Notes: generated by a model from the letters alone, not told the origin. Shown: positions 24,794 through 34,292, numbered from the stretch's first letter. The stretch: DNA of 49,449 nt from Candidatus Kuenenia stuttgartensis (GCA_945890755.1 CAMDDA010000004.1:1-49449), one strand, 5' to 3'. A program made the numbers and translations.

Positions 24794-26392
24794 ATGCAGC
24801 GGAGCCAACGCACGCATTCGAGGGCCGATGCCACGGCCGTGAAGCGGCCCAAGTCGAAGCCGCGGTTGAAGATTCGCCCCGGCACCGGTCGCACCACTGC
24901 TGCGGCTGCGCGACCGTCCAAGCCCCGAGGCGGCGAGACGGCTGTCGAACAACTGCGGCTCGCCGAGGGCACCGTCCTCGCGGCCGACAGCGTCGCCGCC
25001 GTCGAAATTCGCCCGTCCGGCACGGTGGTCAGTCGTCGTCCGCTCGCGGTGGCGAAACGGTCGCCCGTGCTTCACGTGCCGATGCAGTCCGCCGTGCCGG
25101 CCGCTCCTCCGGCCTGGATGCTCGAGGAGTGCCGCGTGGCGCCCGCCCGGGCCGGCGATCAGAACGAGATTTTGCAACTGCTGGCGGGCCTGCCCACGCC
25201 CCCTTCACGGGCCGAATTCCATGCGGCGGTCGATCATCCCGATCACGATGCCGCCAACCGGCTCGTGGCCCGGCTCGCCGGCCGCATCGTCGGGCATGTC
25301 GAGGTCGTGCCGCGGGACATCATGCTCGGGGCAACGGCGCCGGGCACGGCCGATGGCATCACTGTGCGCGGTGCGGTGATCGACCGGGTGGCGGTGCTGC
25401 CGGAGTGCCGGGGCGCCGGCCATGGGCAGCGGCTCGTGCAGTCCGCCGAGGATCGCATGCGCCAGCTCGGAGCGGTCGTGGCATTCTCGCGCACCAGGAT
25501 CGCCCCGTCATTTCATGAATTGGGCTGGAGCGTGCTGGCCCGCGACTGTGCCACTCCCGGCCGGCCTGCCGAGATCCTCGCCCGGCTGCTCGAAGGCCCG
25601 CAGCGGGCGGGCGAGGCGGTGACGATGCGGCAGTGGCGGCACGTCGAGCTGCCGGCGATCCTCCGCATCTACCGGCAGAACGCCGCCCGGTTCGTCGGGC
25701 CGCTGGAACGCAACGAGAATTACTCGCGGTGGCTCGTGAGCCGCGGAGCCTTCGATTCGATCCTCGTCGCCCTGGTAGGGCAGGATCGGTACGACCTCCA
25801 TGAGACGACGGCACGGATCGTCGGCTACTGCGTGCAGGCGGGGCACCGCGTGCTCGAAATCATGGCCGACCCGGAATTTCCGGGGCTGGAGCAGGACATC
25901 CTCGCCCGCGTCTGCGGCGAGGCGATCGAGAACGACCGGCAGGAGATCGTCTACGAGTCGCATGCCGCCGACCCGCTGCATGCCGCCGTCACCGGCGGCG
26001 AGAGCCTCGTGCAGAGCGGCGACAGGATGATCGTGGCGAAGGTGCTGCGGCCGGCGGACCTGCTCGGCGCGTTGGTGCCGGCGGTGGCCTCGCGGGCGGC
26101 CGCGGCGGGTATCCGGGAAACGGTCGAGCTCGGACTCGAGGCCCCCGGCTTCCGTGGCTCCGTGATCGTCGCCGACGGGAAGGCGGCGCTGCACGTGGGC
26201 CGCGTGGGCCGCAGCTACCTGAAGCTCGCGGATGATGAGCTCGCGCGGCTCCTGCTCGGGCAGTGCGATCCGGTCGAGGCTGCGGCTGCGGGCCGTCTCG
26301 AGTCGTCGACGCAAGTCGCGATCAAACTGGCCGGGCAGCTGTTCCCGCGGATGCCGCTGTGGTGTCCGCTGTGGGATGACCTGCCCGCGTGA
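24794..26392 (+). CDS. GNAT acetyltransferase, Eis-like, with basic N-terminal extension
   Basis: Protein of 532 residues. Residues 1 to about 110 are low-complexity, rich in Arg, Lys, Ala and Pro. A GNAT domain follows, with acetyl-CoA loop VAVLPECRGAGHGQRLVQ. A second GNAT-like region (MRQWRHVELPAILRIYRQNAARF) and a C-terminal SCP2-like domain (GFRGSVIVADGKAALHVGR, LLLGQCDPVEAAAAG) give the two-GNAT plus sterol-carrier layout of the Eis group. Eis proteins acetylate amines on drugs or proteins; the substrate here is unknown. The ATG at 24794 has a strong AAAGGAGG site five bases upstream, suggesting good expression. It converges with cysI, five bases apart. Confidence 0.85.
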   Translation: MQRSQRTHSRADATAVKRPKSKPRLKIRPGTGRTTAAAARPSKPRGGETAVEQLRLAEGTVLAADSVAAVEIRPSGTVVSRRPLAVAKRSPVLHVPMQSAVPAAPPAWMLEECRVAPARAGDQNEILQLLAGLPTPPSRAEFHAAVDHPDHDAANRLVARLAGRIVGHVEVVPRDIMLGATAPGTADGITVRGAVIDRVAVLPECRGAGHGQRLVQSAEDRMRQLGAVVAFSRTRIAPSFHELGWSVLARDCATPGRPAEILARLLEGPQRAGEAVTMRQWRHVELPAILRIYRQNAARFVGPLERNENYSRWLVSRGAFDSILVALVGQDRYDLHETTARIVGYCVQAGHRVLEIMADPEFPGLEQDILARVCGEAIENDRQEIVYESHAADPLHAAVTGGESLVQSGDRMIVAKVLRPADLLGALVPAVASRAAAAGIRETVELGLEAPGFRGSVIVADGKAALHVGRVGRSYLKLADDELARLLLGQCDPVEAAAAGRLESSTQVAIKLAGQLFPRMPLWCPLWDDLPA

Positions 26393-26397
26393 CTGGC

Positions 26398-28143
26398 CTA
26401 CCGTCCGCGGGCGCCGGCGAGCCACTCATCGGCCCACGTGCGCACGCCGTCCACACCCTTGCGGTGGCAGAAGTCGCCGAGCGTCTCGCCGGACTTCCGC
26501 TCGGCCTTGTAGCAGGCGAGCACCGCGGTGAGCTCCGGGCACAGGTCCTCGAACGGCACCACGTCTTTGTAGTGCGTGTTGAGCCGGTCGCCGAGGAGCC
26601 GGCCGCCGAGGAAGATCGTGTACTTGCCGGCCGTGCGGCCCACGATGCCGATGTCGGAGTTGTAGGGCCGGGCGCAGGCGTTGGGACAGCCGGTCATCCG
26701 CAGCGTGAAGGCGTCGTGCGTGAGGCCCAGCTTGGCCACTTCAGGCTCGAGTGAATCGATGAGTCCGGGCAGTACCCGCTCGCTCTCCGCGACCGCCAGG
26801 CTGCAGGTGGGCAGGGCCACGCAGGCCATGCTCCAGCGACGGAGCGTGCTGATCTCCTCCGACGTCTTCACACCATGGGCATGGAGGATGTCGGCGATCC
26901 GCACGCGGTCAGTCGCCGTCAGGTCGGTGAAGAGCAGGCTCTGGTGCGACGTGATCCGCACGCCCGGTTTGATCTCCCGCAGGATGCGTCGCACCGCCGT
27001 CTTCAGCTGGAATTCACCCGTGTCGTGCACGCGGCCGTTCTCCACGTTGAATCCGTAGAAGAACTTCCCGTCGCCCTGTTCGAACCAGCCGATGTGGTCG
27101 TCGAAGCCGTGCACGTCGGCCGGGTGGCAGGGCGCGAGCGGCTTGCCGAAATACTCCTCCACCTTCGCCCGGAAGTTTTCCAGACCCATCGTGTGGATCG
27201 TGTACTTGAGCCGGGCCGTCTTCCGGTCGGCACGGTTGCCGAAGTCGCGCTGCACCTTCACGATCGCCTCGGCGATGGCGAGTACATCCTCCGGGGGCAC
27301 GAAGCCGAGCCGCTTCGCGAGCGCCGGAAACGTCTTGGCGGCGCTCGGCGTCACGCCCATGCCGCCGCCGGCGAGCACGTTGTAGCCGAGGATCTTTCCC
27401 TGCTCGTGCACGACGATGAAGCCCAGGTCGTTGGCGTAGACGTCGACGCAGTTGTCCTCGGGCAGCGCAAAGGCCGTCTTGAACTTCCGGGGGAGGTAGG
27501 TCGGGCCGTAGATCGGCTCGATCACATCCGGGCCGCCGGCCACCCGCGATTGCTCGCCGGTGTCGGGGTCGGTGAGCCAGATCTCGTAGTAGGCTCGCGT
27601 CCGGGGTGCGAGGTGCTTGGCGAGCTCATCGAGCTTGGCCTGCATCTGCTCGCGGACCGTGTCGCCCTTGATCGGCGCCGGGCAGCACATGATGTTGCGC
27701 TCGACGTCGCCGCAGGCGGCGAGCGTCGTCATCTGGTTGGCGTGCACCCGCTGCATGAAGTCCTTGAGTTCACCCTTGACGACGCCGTGGTGCTGGATGG
27801 CCTGTCGCGTCGTGAGCCGGATCGTGCCATTGCCCAGCTCGTCGCCCATGTCGATCGCCGACAGCAGCTGCTCGGCGGTGAGCTTCCCACCGGGCACGCA
27901 GGTGCGGATCATGAACGAGATCTGCCGCTCGCTCTTCTTCCCGTCCACGGACTTGCGGGTCTCACGGTCGTCCTGTTGGTAGGTGCCGTGGTTCTTGAGC
28001 AGCTGGACCGAGGGCTTACCGAAGCCGGGAAGCCCGTCGGCAAGCTCCTTGGCGATGTCGCCCCGGAGGTAGTTGCTGGCGGTCTTCGCGACCTCGACGG
28101 CGGAGGGCTTCGCGGGGGCACCGGCGGGCGTTTCGTCGGACAT
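26398..28143 (-). CDS. cysI: Assimilatory sulfite reductase, hemoprotein subunit
   Basis: Siroheme enzyme of 581 residues that reduces sulfite to sulfide by six electrons for cysteine synthesis. The 4Fe-4S/siroheme cysteines occur as CVALPTC and CPNAC in the C-terminal half (RWSMACVALPTCSLAVAESE and MTGCPNACARPYNSDIG). Siroheme-binding basic residues are expected in TTRQAIQHHGV and NIMCCPAP. NADPH-flavoprotein and ferredoxin-dependent forms are hard to separate by sequence; no reductase partner lies in the window. The gene stands alone on the minus strand and is divergent from the ECF sigma gene. Sulfate activation genes are not visible nearby. Confidence 0.93.
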   Translation of the reverse strand: MSDETPAGAPAKPSAVEVAKTASNYLRGDIAKELADGLPGFGKPSVQLLKNHGTYQQDDRETRKSVDGKKSERQISFMIRTCVPGGKLTAEQLLSAIDMGDELGNGTIRLTTRQAIQHHGVVKGELKDFMQRVHANQMTTLAACGDVERNIMCCPAPIKGDTVREQMQAKLDELAKHLAPRTRAYYEIWLTDPDTGEQSRVAGGPDVIEPIYGPTYLPRKFKTAFALPEDNCVDVYANDLGFIVVHEQGKILGYNVLAGGGMGVTPSAAKTFPALAKRLGFVPPEDVLAIAEAIVKVQRDFGNRADRKTARLKYTIHTMGLENFRAKVEEYFGKPLAPCHPADVHGFDDHIGWFEQGDGKFFYGFNVENGRVHDTGEFQLKTAVRRILREIKPGVRITSHQSLLFTDLTATDRVRIADILHAHGVKTSEEISTLRRWSMACVALPTCSLAVAESERVLPGLIDSLEPEVAKLGLTHDAFTLRMTGCPNACARPYNSDIGIVGRTAGKYTIFLGGRLLGDRLNTHYKDVVPFEDLCPELTAVLACYKAERKSGETLGDFCHRKGVDGVRTWADEWLAGARGR

Positions 28144-28315
28144 GGCAGGCGGTTGTTCTCGCGGGAAAAATGTGGAAATGAATCCTCAGACAGAATAGTA
28201 GATCGACACTCCTGCGGCGACACTGGCTCCAGGCTCAAAACCGCGGAGACAAAACCCTGGGTATCGCGGCCCCTTGGTGCATGGGCCGGCGAGAATCGGC
28301 GGCGGAGGTTCACGG

Positions 28316-28849
28316 GTGGCATCGACGCTTGCAGACTCACTTGCCGAGGGCGACCCCGCTGCCTTCGCCGCACTCTACGACCGGCTCTCGCTCAGGCTGT
28401 TCAATACGGCCCGCACACTGTCCTCGGCGGCCGACGCCGAGGACATCGTGCATGACGTGTTTGTGGAACTGGCGAGATCGCGGCAGCGGCTCGCGGGTGT
28501 CATCGATCTGGAGGCCTATGTGTTCACGATGCTCAGACATGCCGTCAGCCGCCGCCATCGTCGGTTCGCGATCGATCGCAAGGCCGTCGGGCTGATCGCC
28601 GCTGAGCGGCTCCGGAGCGGCGTGGCAGGTGAGTCGCCACCGCGGCTTCCCGATGACGACCTCGCGGCAGCCGTGGCCGCGCTGCCGGCTGAGCAGCGGG
28701 AGGTGATTGCCTTGAAGATCGACGGCGGGCTCACATTCGCCGAGATCGCGGCCGTGATGCACACGAGCCTCAACACGGCGGCGAGCCGTTACCGCTATGC
28801 GTTGGAAAAACTCCGAGCCTCTCTCGCGACGACGGAGGTGCAGCGATGA
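28316..28849 (+). CDS. ECF-type RNA polymerase sigma factor
   Basis: Sigma-70 family protein of 177 residues. Region 2 includes FAALYDRLSLRLFNTARTLSSAADAEDIVHDVFVELAR, and region 4 includes LPAEQREVIALKIDGGLTFAEIAAVM followed by a recognition helix near NTAASRYRYALEKLR. GTG 28316 was chosen: a GGAGG sequence precedes it by about eight bases, and the upstream in-frame codons add a Gly-rich segment not typical of sigma region 2. Its stop overlaps the next start (ATGA), so the partner is translated with it. The companion membrane protein suggests anti-sigma control by a surface signal. Confidence 0.9.
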   Translation: MASTLADSLAEGDPAAFAALYDRLSLRLFNTARTLSSAADAEDIVHDVFVELARSRQRLAGVIDLEAYVFTMLRHAVSRRHRRFAIDRKAVGLIAAERLRSGVAGESPPRLPDDDLAAAVAALPAEQREVIALKIDGGLTFAEIAAVMHTSLNTAASRYRYALEKLRASLATTEVQR

Positions 28850-29295
28850 CCCACCGACTCGATCCCCAACTCGCCGCGATCGAGCAACGCCTGGAACGCG
28901 CCTCGCAGCCGACAGCGAAGCCCGGCCTGCGGCCACGCGTGCTCGCGGCCGTCGCTGACGCGCTCCACGAAAAGGTGCCAGCCACCAAATCTGGGTGGTC
29001 TGGGGAAGCCGCCGTCCTATTTTCTCCAGATGTGGTGGCCGGCACCTTTTTCTTGGCCGCTACGGCCGCGGTGCTCTGGCTTGTCGCGGGCTGGGTTCCG
29101 CAGCCCATCGCTCCTTTGACGCTCGCTGAACGCGGCCGGATCGCTGGCGTGCGCGACGAGGCGTTTGGAGCGTTCGCAGCCAACGCCCACGCTGCCGATC
29201 CTGCCCCCCGCGCGGCGCGCGGGAGCGACGTTTGCGCGCGTCAGGGCGTGCTCTGCGTGTTCGATGGGCATCGACTCCTCGAGGAGATTCTCTGA
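28846..29295 (+). CDS. Putative anti-sigma factor, single-pass membrane protein
   Basis: Protein of 149 residues. The cytosolic N-terminus (LDPQLAAIEQRLERAS, LRPRVLAAVADAL) could bind the sigma factor. A membrane helix lies near residues 63-82 (VVAGTFFLAATAAVLWLVAGW), and a periplasmic tail of about 65 residues contains two cysteines (DVCARQGVLCVF). No zinc HXXXCXXC motif was seen, so it is not a ZAS-type anti-sigma. The role is inferred from the four-base ATGA overlap with the sigma gene and from topology. It ends at the start of the next membrane protein gene (TGATG). Confidence 0.68.
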   Translation: MTHRLDPQLAAIEQRLERASQPTAKPGLRPRVLAAVADALHEKVPATKSGWSGEAAVLFSPDVVAGTFFLAATAAVLWLVAGWVPQPIAPLTLAERGRIAGVRDEAFGAFAANAHAADPAPRAARGSDVCARQGVLCVFDGHRLLEEIL

Positions 29296-30491
29296 TGGGA
29301 TATCTGATGTTTTACGTCGCCGTGATCGCTGCCTGCCTGCTCTGGTCGGCGACGTGCATTGCCGCGGCGGCCCGCACCGACCGCCTCTGGCTGCGGTGGC
29401 TCCTGATGGCGATCGCCGTGCTCGTGCCGCCGCTCGCCCTCGCGCCCTGGGTCGGGCTGACGGCGCTGCTGGCGTTCGGTGCACGGCTGCAGGTGAACTG
29501 GTTCGCCCCGACGGTCAGCGCGTGTCTTGCGTCCATCGTCGGTGGGCTATGGATCCGGGCGGCGGGCCTGTTGCGACGGCCTGGAGCGAGCGGCTTCGAG
29601 GCCGCGGCCTGGCCTGTCGTCGGTCTCGCCGCGATGTTCGTGATGGCGAAGGCGGTGGCCTTTGGCACGCTCTTGTTCATCGACAATGCCGTGGTCGCCG
29701 AGGGACGGGCGCTGCGGGTCGAGGCGGCCCAACTCCTGCAGGCGAACCTGCCGCCCAGACCCTCGGCCGACGATGACGCGGCACCGCTTTACCTGCGGGC
29801 CTTTGCAACGCTCGAGGCCGCGCAGGACACGGATGAAAACACGGCCGCAGCGAACGACGCTCTCCTGTCAAAGCCGCTCTCGGTGGACGTCTCTGCGGCG
29901 GAGCTGACCGGGTTCCTCGCGCGTCATGCCGATGTACTGGCGCTGGTGCGGCGGGCCGCCGATCGGTCCGGCTGCTGGTTCGTGCGCGACTGGTCGCGTC
30001 CATCGTTCGACCTGTCGCTGCCCGAGATGCAACAGATGCGGAAGGTAGCCGCGCTCCTCGTGATCGCCGCCCGTCACGAAGCCGCCGCTGGCGACGTTGC
30101 GACGGCACTCCGTGACGTTGCGCGGATCCGCCGTATCGCGATGCATGCTGCGGCGGAGCCGGTGCTCGTGTGCGGGCTCGTCGGCCAGGCGATCGACAGG
30201 CTGGCCCTCGAGACACTCGCCACCGTTCTGCCGATGGTGCAGCGACCGGACCTGCCGCTCTTCGACGAACCGGCGGTTCGCGACAGCATCGCGACGCCGC
30301 TGTCGTTTGAGCGGCACTTACTCGGTGAAGAGGCGTTCGGCCTCGCCACTCTGGCAGATCTGGCCGACGGACGAACGCATCTGTCCAAGTTGGCAGCGAT
30401 GGATGGTGCGGCCTCTTTGGAGTCGTCGTTCAGTGAGCCGCTCGCCGTCCTCTACCGGTGCTTCATGCTGCCGTCAGACCTGACGAGCTAA
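29295..30491 (+). CDS. Polytopic membrane protein, N-terminal part of an interrupted gene
   Basis: Protein of 398 residues with several helices in the first 150 residues (MFYVAVIAACLLWSATCIAA, WLLMAIAVLVPPLALAPWVGL, VVGLAAMFVMAKAVAFGTLLF), then a large soluble helical part (MQQMRKVAALLVIAARHEAAAGDVATALRDVARIRR). Its ATG overlaps the upstream stop. It ends at a TAA at 30489-30491. Reading in the same frame resumes at once (codons for RGF then MRRYQRL), and the downstream piece at 30501-30986 carries the C-terminal block typical of such Planctomycete membrane proteins. The family is of unknown function and often sits beside ECF sigma genes. Confidence 0.75.
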   Translation: MGYLMFYVAVIAACLLWSATCIAAAARTDRLWLRWLLMAIAVLVPPLALAPWVGLTALLAFGARLQVNWFAPTVSACLASIVGGLWIRAAGLLRRPGASGFEAAAWPVVGLAAMFVMAKAVAFGTLLFIDNAVVAEGRALRVEAAQLLQANLPPRPSADDDAAPLYLRAFATLEAAQDTDENTAAANDALLSKPLSVDVSAAELTGFLARHADVLALVRRAADRSGCWFVRDWSRPSFDLSLPEMQQMRKVAALLVIAARHEAAAGDVATALRDVARIRRIAMHAAAEPVLVCGLVGQAIDRLALETLATVLPMVQRPDLPLFDEPAVRDSIATPLSFERHLLGEEAFGLATLADLADGRTHLSKLAAMDGAASLESSFSEPLAVLYRCFMLPSDLTS

Positions 30492-30500
30492 AGGGGCTTC

Positions 30501-30986
30501 ATGCGACGGTATCAGAGGCTGATCGGGTCGATGGCTGGAGCAACCCCCGGCGGCTTCGGTGACTCCATCAGCGTGGCCAAAGGGATCGAATCCGACATCG
30601 CCGTCCGTCGCGCGGGCCTGTTCACGGCGCTGATGACCCCGGCCATGTCAGGGGTCGTGAAGACGCAGGCAAAGGGTGAGGCCTTGCACCGCTCTGCCGA
30701 CGTGCTCGTGGCGGCGACGCGAAGGCGGCTGGTCATGGGTGCGCCGCCTGAGACCATCGAGGCACTCGTGCCGGGGGGCCTGCCGGCATTGCCCCGCGAT
30801 CCATTCACGGCCAGGGAACCGCTGATCGCGAAGCAGGACGGCGATGCCTGGGTCGTCTACTCGGTCGGTCCCGACGGCGAGGACGACGGCGGGCCACCGA
30901 CCGCGGGCGCCCAGCCGCCGGAGGGCAATGACGATGTCGGCCTGCGGTTGCAGGTGTCGGCCGGCACGCCATCCAATGGGCCGTAA
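30501..30986 (+). CDS. C-terminal part of the interrupted membrane protein gene
   Basis: Reading frame of 161 residues in the same frame as the preceding gene, which ends only nine bases earlier. It contains helical sequence (ALHRSADVLVAATRRRLVMG) followed by APPETIEALVPGGLPALPRDPF and DAWVVYSVGPDGEDDGG. The LPRDPF...VYSVGPDG...DGG pattern is the usual end of larger envelope proteins of this phylum and resembles the C-terminus of pseudopilin proteins. An AGGGG sequence (30492-30496) just after the stop precedes ATG 30501 by four bases, so independent or coupled translation is possible. It is either one gene broken by a nonsense mutation or two coupled genes; the first seems likelier. Confidence 0.65.
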   Translation: MRRYQRLIGSMAGATPGGFGDSISVAKGIESDIAVRRAGLFTALMTPAMSGVVKTQAKGEALHRSADVLVAATRRRLVMGAPPETIEALVPGGLPALPRDPFTAREPLIAKQDGDAWVVYSVGPDGEDDGGPPTAGAQPPEGNDDVGLRLQVSAGTPSNGP

Positions 30987-31111
30987 GCCCATGCATTGCT
31001 AAGATTTACGCCGCGAAAGGAAGTCCCGGGAGGGTGCACGGGGCGAAATCCCGATATAGAGTGGAATGGTATCGGCCCGTTCGGTGCCCTCCCGCCTTCG
31101 CGAGGCCCGCC

Positions 31112-34100
31112 ATGCAGAACCGCTCGGCCCCCTCCATCGCCCGCTCCACCCACGGGCGTGGCTCCTTCCGCTTCCTGGCCGCCGGCCTCGCGCTCGGCCT
31201 GCTCGGGGCCGCCCGGGCCGTCGCCTCGCCCACGCCGGAGCAGATCGCATTTTTCGAGACGAAGATCCGGCCGGTGCTCGCCCAGCACTGCTACCAGTGC
31301 CATTCGGCCGAGGCCCTGCGGGCCGGCAAGCTCAAGGCGAGCCTGCTCGTGGACTCGCGGGCCGGCATGGCGAAGGGGGGCGAGAGCGGTGCGGCCGTGG
31401 TGCCCAACAACAAGGAAGAGAGCCTTCTGCTGGCGGCCCTCAAATACGACGGCTTCGAGATGCCCCCGGCGGGCAAGCTGCCGGACGAGGTGATCGCCGA
31501 CTTCGAGACCTGGATCGACATGGGTGCTCCCGACCCGCGGGACGAGCCGGCCGCCACGATCGACGAACGGACGATCGACGTGGAACAGGGACGGCAGCAC
31601 TGGTCCTATCGCCGCCTTGGGCCGGTGGAGGTGCCGGCGGTGACGAATGTGGCGTGGCCGCAGAACGACATCGACCGGTTCATTCTCGCCAAGCAGGAGG
31701 CGGCCGGGATCACGCCGGCCCCCGAAGCGTCCAAAGCCACGCTCGCACGGCGGGTGTTTTTCGATCTCACCGGCCTGCCGCCGAGTCCCGATGAGCTGCA
31801 GGCGTTCCTCGACGATGCCGCTCCCGATGCCTACGACAAACTCGTCGATCGGTTGCTCGCCAGCCCGCGGTTCGGCGAGCGGTGGGCCCGCCACTGGCTC
31901 GACACGGTGCGATTCGGCGAGAGCAGCGGCTATGAGTTCGACGGCGATCGGCCCGGCGCCCATCACTACCGCGATTGGGTGATCAAGGCCCTCAACGCCG
32001 ATCTGCCGTACGACGAGTTCCTGCGGATGCAGGTGGCGGGCGACCTGATCAAGCCCGGCGACTACGAGGCGACGGCCGCCACCGGGTTTCTGGTGGCTGG
32101 TCCGTATCCGGGGCAGGTGACGGCCAAGACGGTCGAGCCGATCCGTTACGACCAGCTCGACGACATGGTGGCCACGCTCGGGTCGAGCGTGCTGGGCATG
32201 ACGATCGGCTGCGCCCGCTGCCACGACCACAAGTACGACCCGATCGGTCACCGCGACTACTACGCGATGATCGCCTGTCTCGGAAAGGCCGTGCAGCGAG
32301 ATGCCGACATCGACCCCGATCCGATGACGACGAAGCAGAAGCGGGATGCCTGGCTTGTCGAGCGGGCGCCGGTCGCGGCTGTGGCCGAGCGGTTCCGTCG
32401 CGAAGAGCTTCCTGGCCAGCTGGCCCGCTGGCTCGCCACCGACGCGGCGACCCAGCAGGCGGCGGGCTGGCTGACGCTCGATCCGCAGACGGTCAAAGCC
32501 ACGAAGGCGACACTCGTGGAGGAGGCCGGCGATGCCGTGTCGGCGTCCGGGAAGCTCGAGTCCAACGACACCTACGTGCTCACGTTCCGCACGCACCAGC
32601 GGGATGTCGCGGGCCTGCGGCTCGACGCGTTGCCGAGCCCATCGGCCCCCGGTGGCGGTCCCGGCACGGGCAAGGACGGCGGGTTCCGGCTCTCGACCGT
32701 GAAGGTGACGGCCACGCCGCTCGTGGCTGCTCCCGACCGCAAGCCGGTGACGCCGAAGCTGGCTGCTGTCGCGACCACGTTCGAAGACACGGGATTCGAG
32801 TTCGCCAAGGCCCTCGACGGCGACGCCGCCACGGGCTGGTCGACGGCCGGCCAGCCGGGCAAGGACCAGACTGCCGTCATGGCCTTCGACAAGCCGGTCG
32901 GGTTCGACGGCGGAACACTGCTCACGGTGGAGCTGAAGTTCGAGGGCAGCGGCAACGGCCTCGCGAGGATGCGGCTGGCAGCTGCCGCCGATCCGGCCGG
33001 CGTCGGCCTCGCCGGGGCGTCGGCTCCGCAGGCGGCCCGCGAGGTCGCCGCGATTCTGGAACGGGCCCGTAGCGGTGGCCGCGATCCTGCGACGGGCCCG
33101 GATGCTGCGGAACTGCACCGCTGGTTCAGTCGCGTGAACGAACCGTCGGCCATGGTGCAGGCCGCCCTCGACGCGATCGACGCCAAGGAGCCGAAGCCTG
33201 ATCTGCTCAAGGTGTATGCGACCACGAACGGTGGCTGGGTGATCACGGGCAACTCGCAGGCGGTGCGGAGCGGCAGCCAGGATGTGTTCGTGCTCGCCCG
33301 CGGCGAGGTGGGCCGCAAGAAGGGCAAGGCGGTGCCCGGATTCGTGCTGGCGGCGATGGCGGCGGATGGCGCCGAACAGAAACTGCTTTCGGGGCCTGAC
33401 GCCAAGCCACTGCCCGATTCCCGGCTCGGACTGGCGGCCTTCCTCACCGATGTGTCGCAGGGCTCGGGCCCCCTGGCCGCCCGCGTGATCGTGAACCGGC
33501 TCTGGCACCACCACTTCGGCCGTGGGATCGTGGCCACGCCCAACGATCTCGGCACGCAGGCGGACCCGGCCACGCACCCCGAACTGCTCGAATGGCTCGC
33601 CAATCGGATCGTCGAGAATCACTGGAGCCTGAAGAGCATTCATCGGCTGATCGTGACGAGCGCCACCTACCGGCAGTCGGGGGACGTCAGCGAGGCGGGG
33701 CGATCGAAGGATCCCGACAACAAACTGCTCTGGCACCGCAAGCCGACGCGTCTCGAGGGCGAATCGATTCGTGACGCGCTGCTCGCGGCTTCCGGCACGC
33801 TCGACCCCAAGATGTATGGACGGGCCGGGCTCGACGTGAAGGTGCCCCGGCGGAGCGTCTATCTCAACGTGAAGCGCAGCGAACCGATCGGCTTTCTGCA
33901 GGTCTTCGATCAGCCGGAGCCGGTGCAGCCCGTGGGTGCGCGGGGCGTGGCCACCGTGCCGACGCAGGCCCTGGCGATGATGAACGCGCCGTTTGTGCGT
34001 TCCGCCGCGGAGAACCTCGCGAAGCGGGCTCGCACGTCGCTGGCCATTCCGCCGGCCGACCCATCAGGGCCGGCGGCGATCGACTTCTGCTTCACGGCCG

Positions 34101-34261
34101 CACTCGCACGGCAGCCGAGTGACGTGGAGCGGGCGCGATTCGCCCAGTTACTTGCGGCCCGCGAGCAGGCGAACGGAGCCGACGCGGCGGGCAGGCAGGC
34201 GGCGCTCGCCGACGTGTGTCATTTGATCTTCTGTTTGAACGAGTTCGTGTACGTGGATTGA
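31112..34261 (+). CDS. PSCyt1/DUF1549/DUF1553 protein (pair 1)
   Basis: Exported protein of 1049 residues. A signal peptide (RFLAAGLALGLLGAARAVAS) leads into a Planctomycete-type cytochrome c domain PSCyt1 with heme motif CYQCH in HCYQCHSAEA. DUF1549 follows (WPQNDIDRFILAKQEAAGI ... GERWARHWLDTVRF), with a heme-like second CXXCH in CARCHDHKYDPIGHRDYY. A central insert of about 300 residues (ALDGDAATGWSTAGQPGKD) looks like a discoidin-type domain. DUF1553 ends it (RVIVNRLWHHHFGRGIVATPNDLG through NEFVYVD). ATG 31112 was chosen over the open frame to 31034. It is paired with the DUF1501 gene at 34390. These proteins are thought to work in polysaccharide breakdown at the cell surface; direct evidence is thin. 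Confidence 0.93.
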   Translation: MQNRSAPSIARSTHGRGSFRFLAAGLALGLLGAARAVASPTPEQIAFFETKIRPVLAQHCYQCHSAEALRAGKLKASLLVDSRAGMAKGGESGAAVVPNNKEESLLLAALKYDGFEMPPAGKLPDEVIADFETWIDMGAPDPRDEPAATIDERTIDVEQGRQHWSYRRLGPVEVPAVTNVAWPQNDIDRFILAKQEAAGITPAPEASKATLARRVFFDLTGLPPSPDELQAFLDDAAPDAYDKLVDRLLASPRFGERWARHWLDTVRFGESSGYEFDGDRPGAHHYRDWVIKALNADLPYDEFLRMQVAGDLIKPGDYEATAATGFLVAGPYPGQVTAKTVEPIRYDQLDDMVATLGSSVLGMTIGCARCHDHKYDPIGHRDYYAMIACLGKAVQRDADIDPDPMTTKQKRDAWLVERAPVAAVAERFRREELPGQLARWLATDAATQQAAGWLTLDPQTVKATKATLVEEAGDAVSASGKLESNDTYVLTFRTHQRDVAGLRLDALPSPSAPGGGPGTGKDGGFRLSTVKVTATPLVAAPDRKPVTPKLAAVATTFEDTGFEFAKALDGDAATGWSTAGQPGKDQTAVMAFDKPVGFDGGTLLTVELKFEGSGNGLARMRLAAAADPAGVGLAGASAPQAAREVAAILERARSGGRDPATGPDAAELHRWFSRVNEPSAMVQAALDAIDAKEPKPDLLKVYATTNGGWVITGNSQAVRSGSQDVFVLARGEVGRKKGKAVPGFVLAAMAADGAEQKLLSGPDAKPLPDSRLGLAAFLTDVSQGSGPLAARVIVNRLWHHHFGRGIVATPNDLGTQADPATHPELLEWLANRIVENHWSLKSIHRLIVTSATYRQSGDVSEAGRSKDPDNKLLWHRKPTRLEGESIRDALLAASGTLDPKMYGRAGLDVKVPRRSVYLNVKRSEPIGFLQVFDQPEPVQPVGARGVATVPTQALAMMNAPFVRSAAENLAKRARTSLAIPPADPSGPAAIDFCFTAALARQPSDVERARFAQLLAAREQANGADAAGRQAALADVCHLIFCLNEFVYVD

Positions 34262-34292
34262 GTGGATGCGGATCCCGCAGGCGATGGCCGAT

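Noticed and set aside
28846-29295. Zinc-binding anti-sigma (ZAS) annotation
   Set aside because: No HXXXCXXC motif is present; only topology and gene coupling support an anti-sigma role.
30857-33736. Minus-strand open frame of 959 codons
   Set aside because: It is antisense to the PSCyt1/DUF1549/DUF1553 gene, with biased composition and no recognisable domain.
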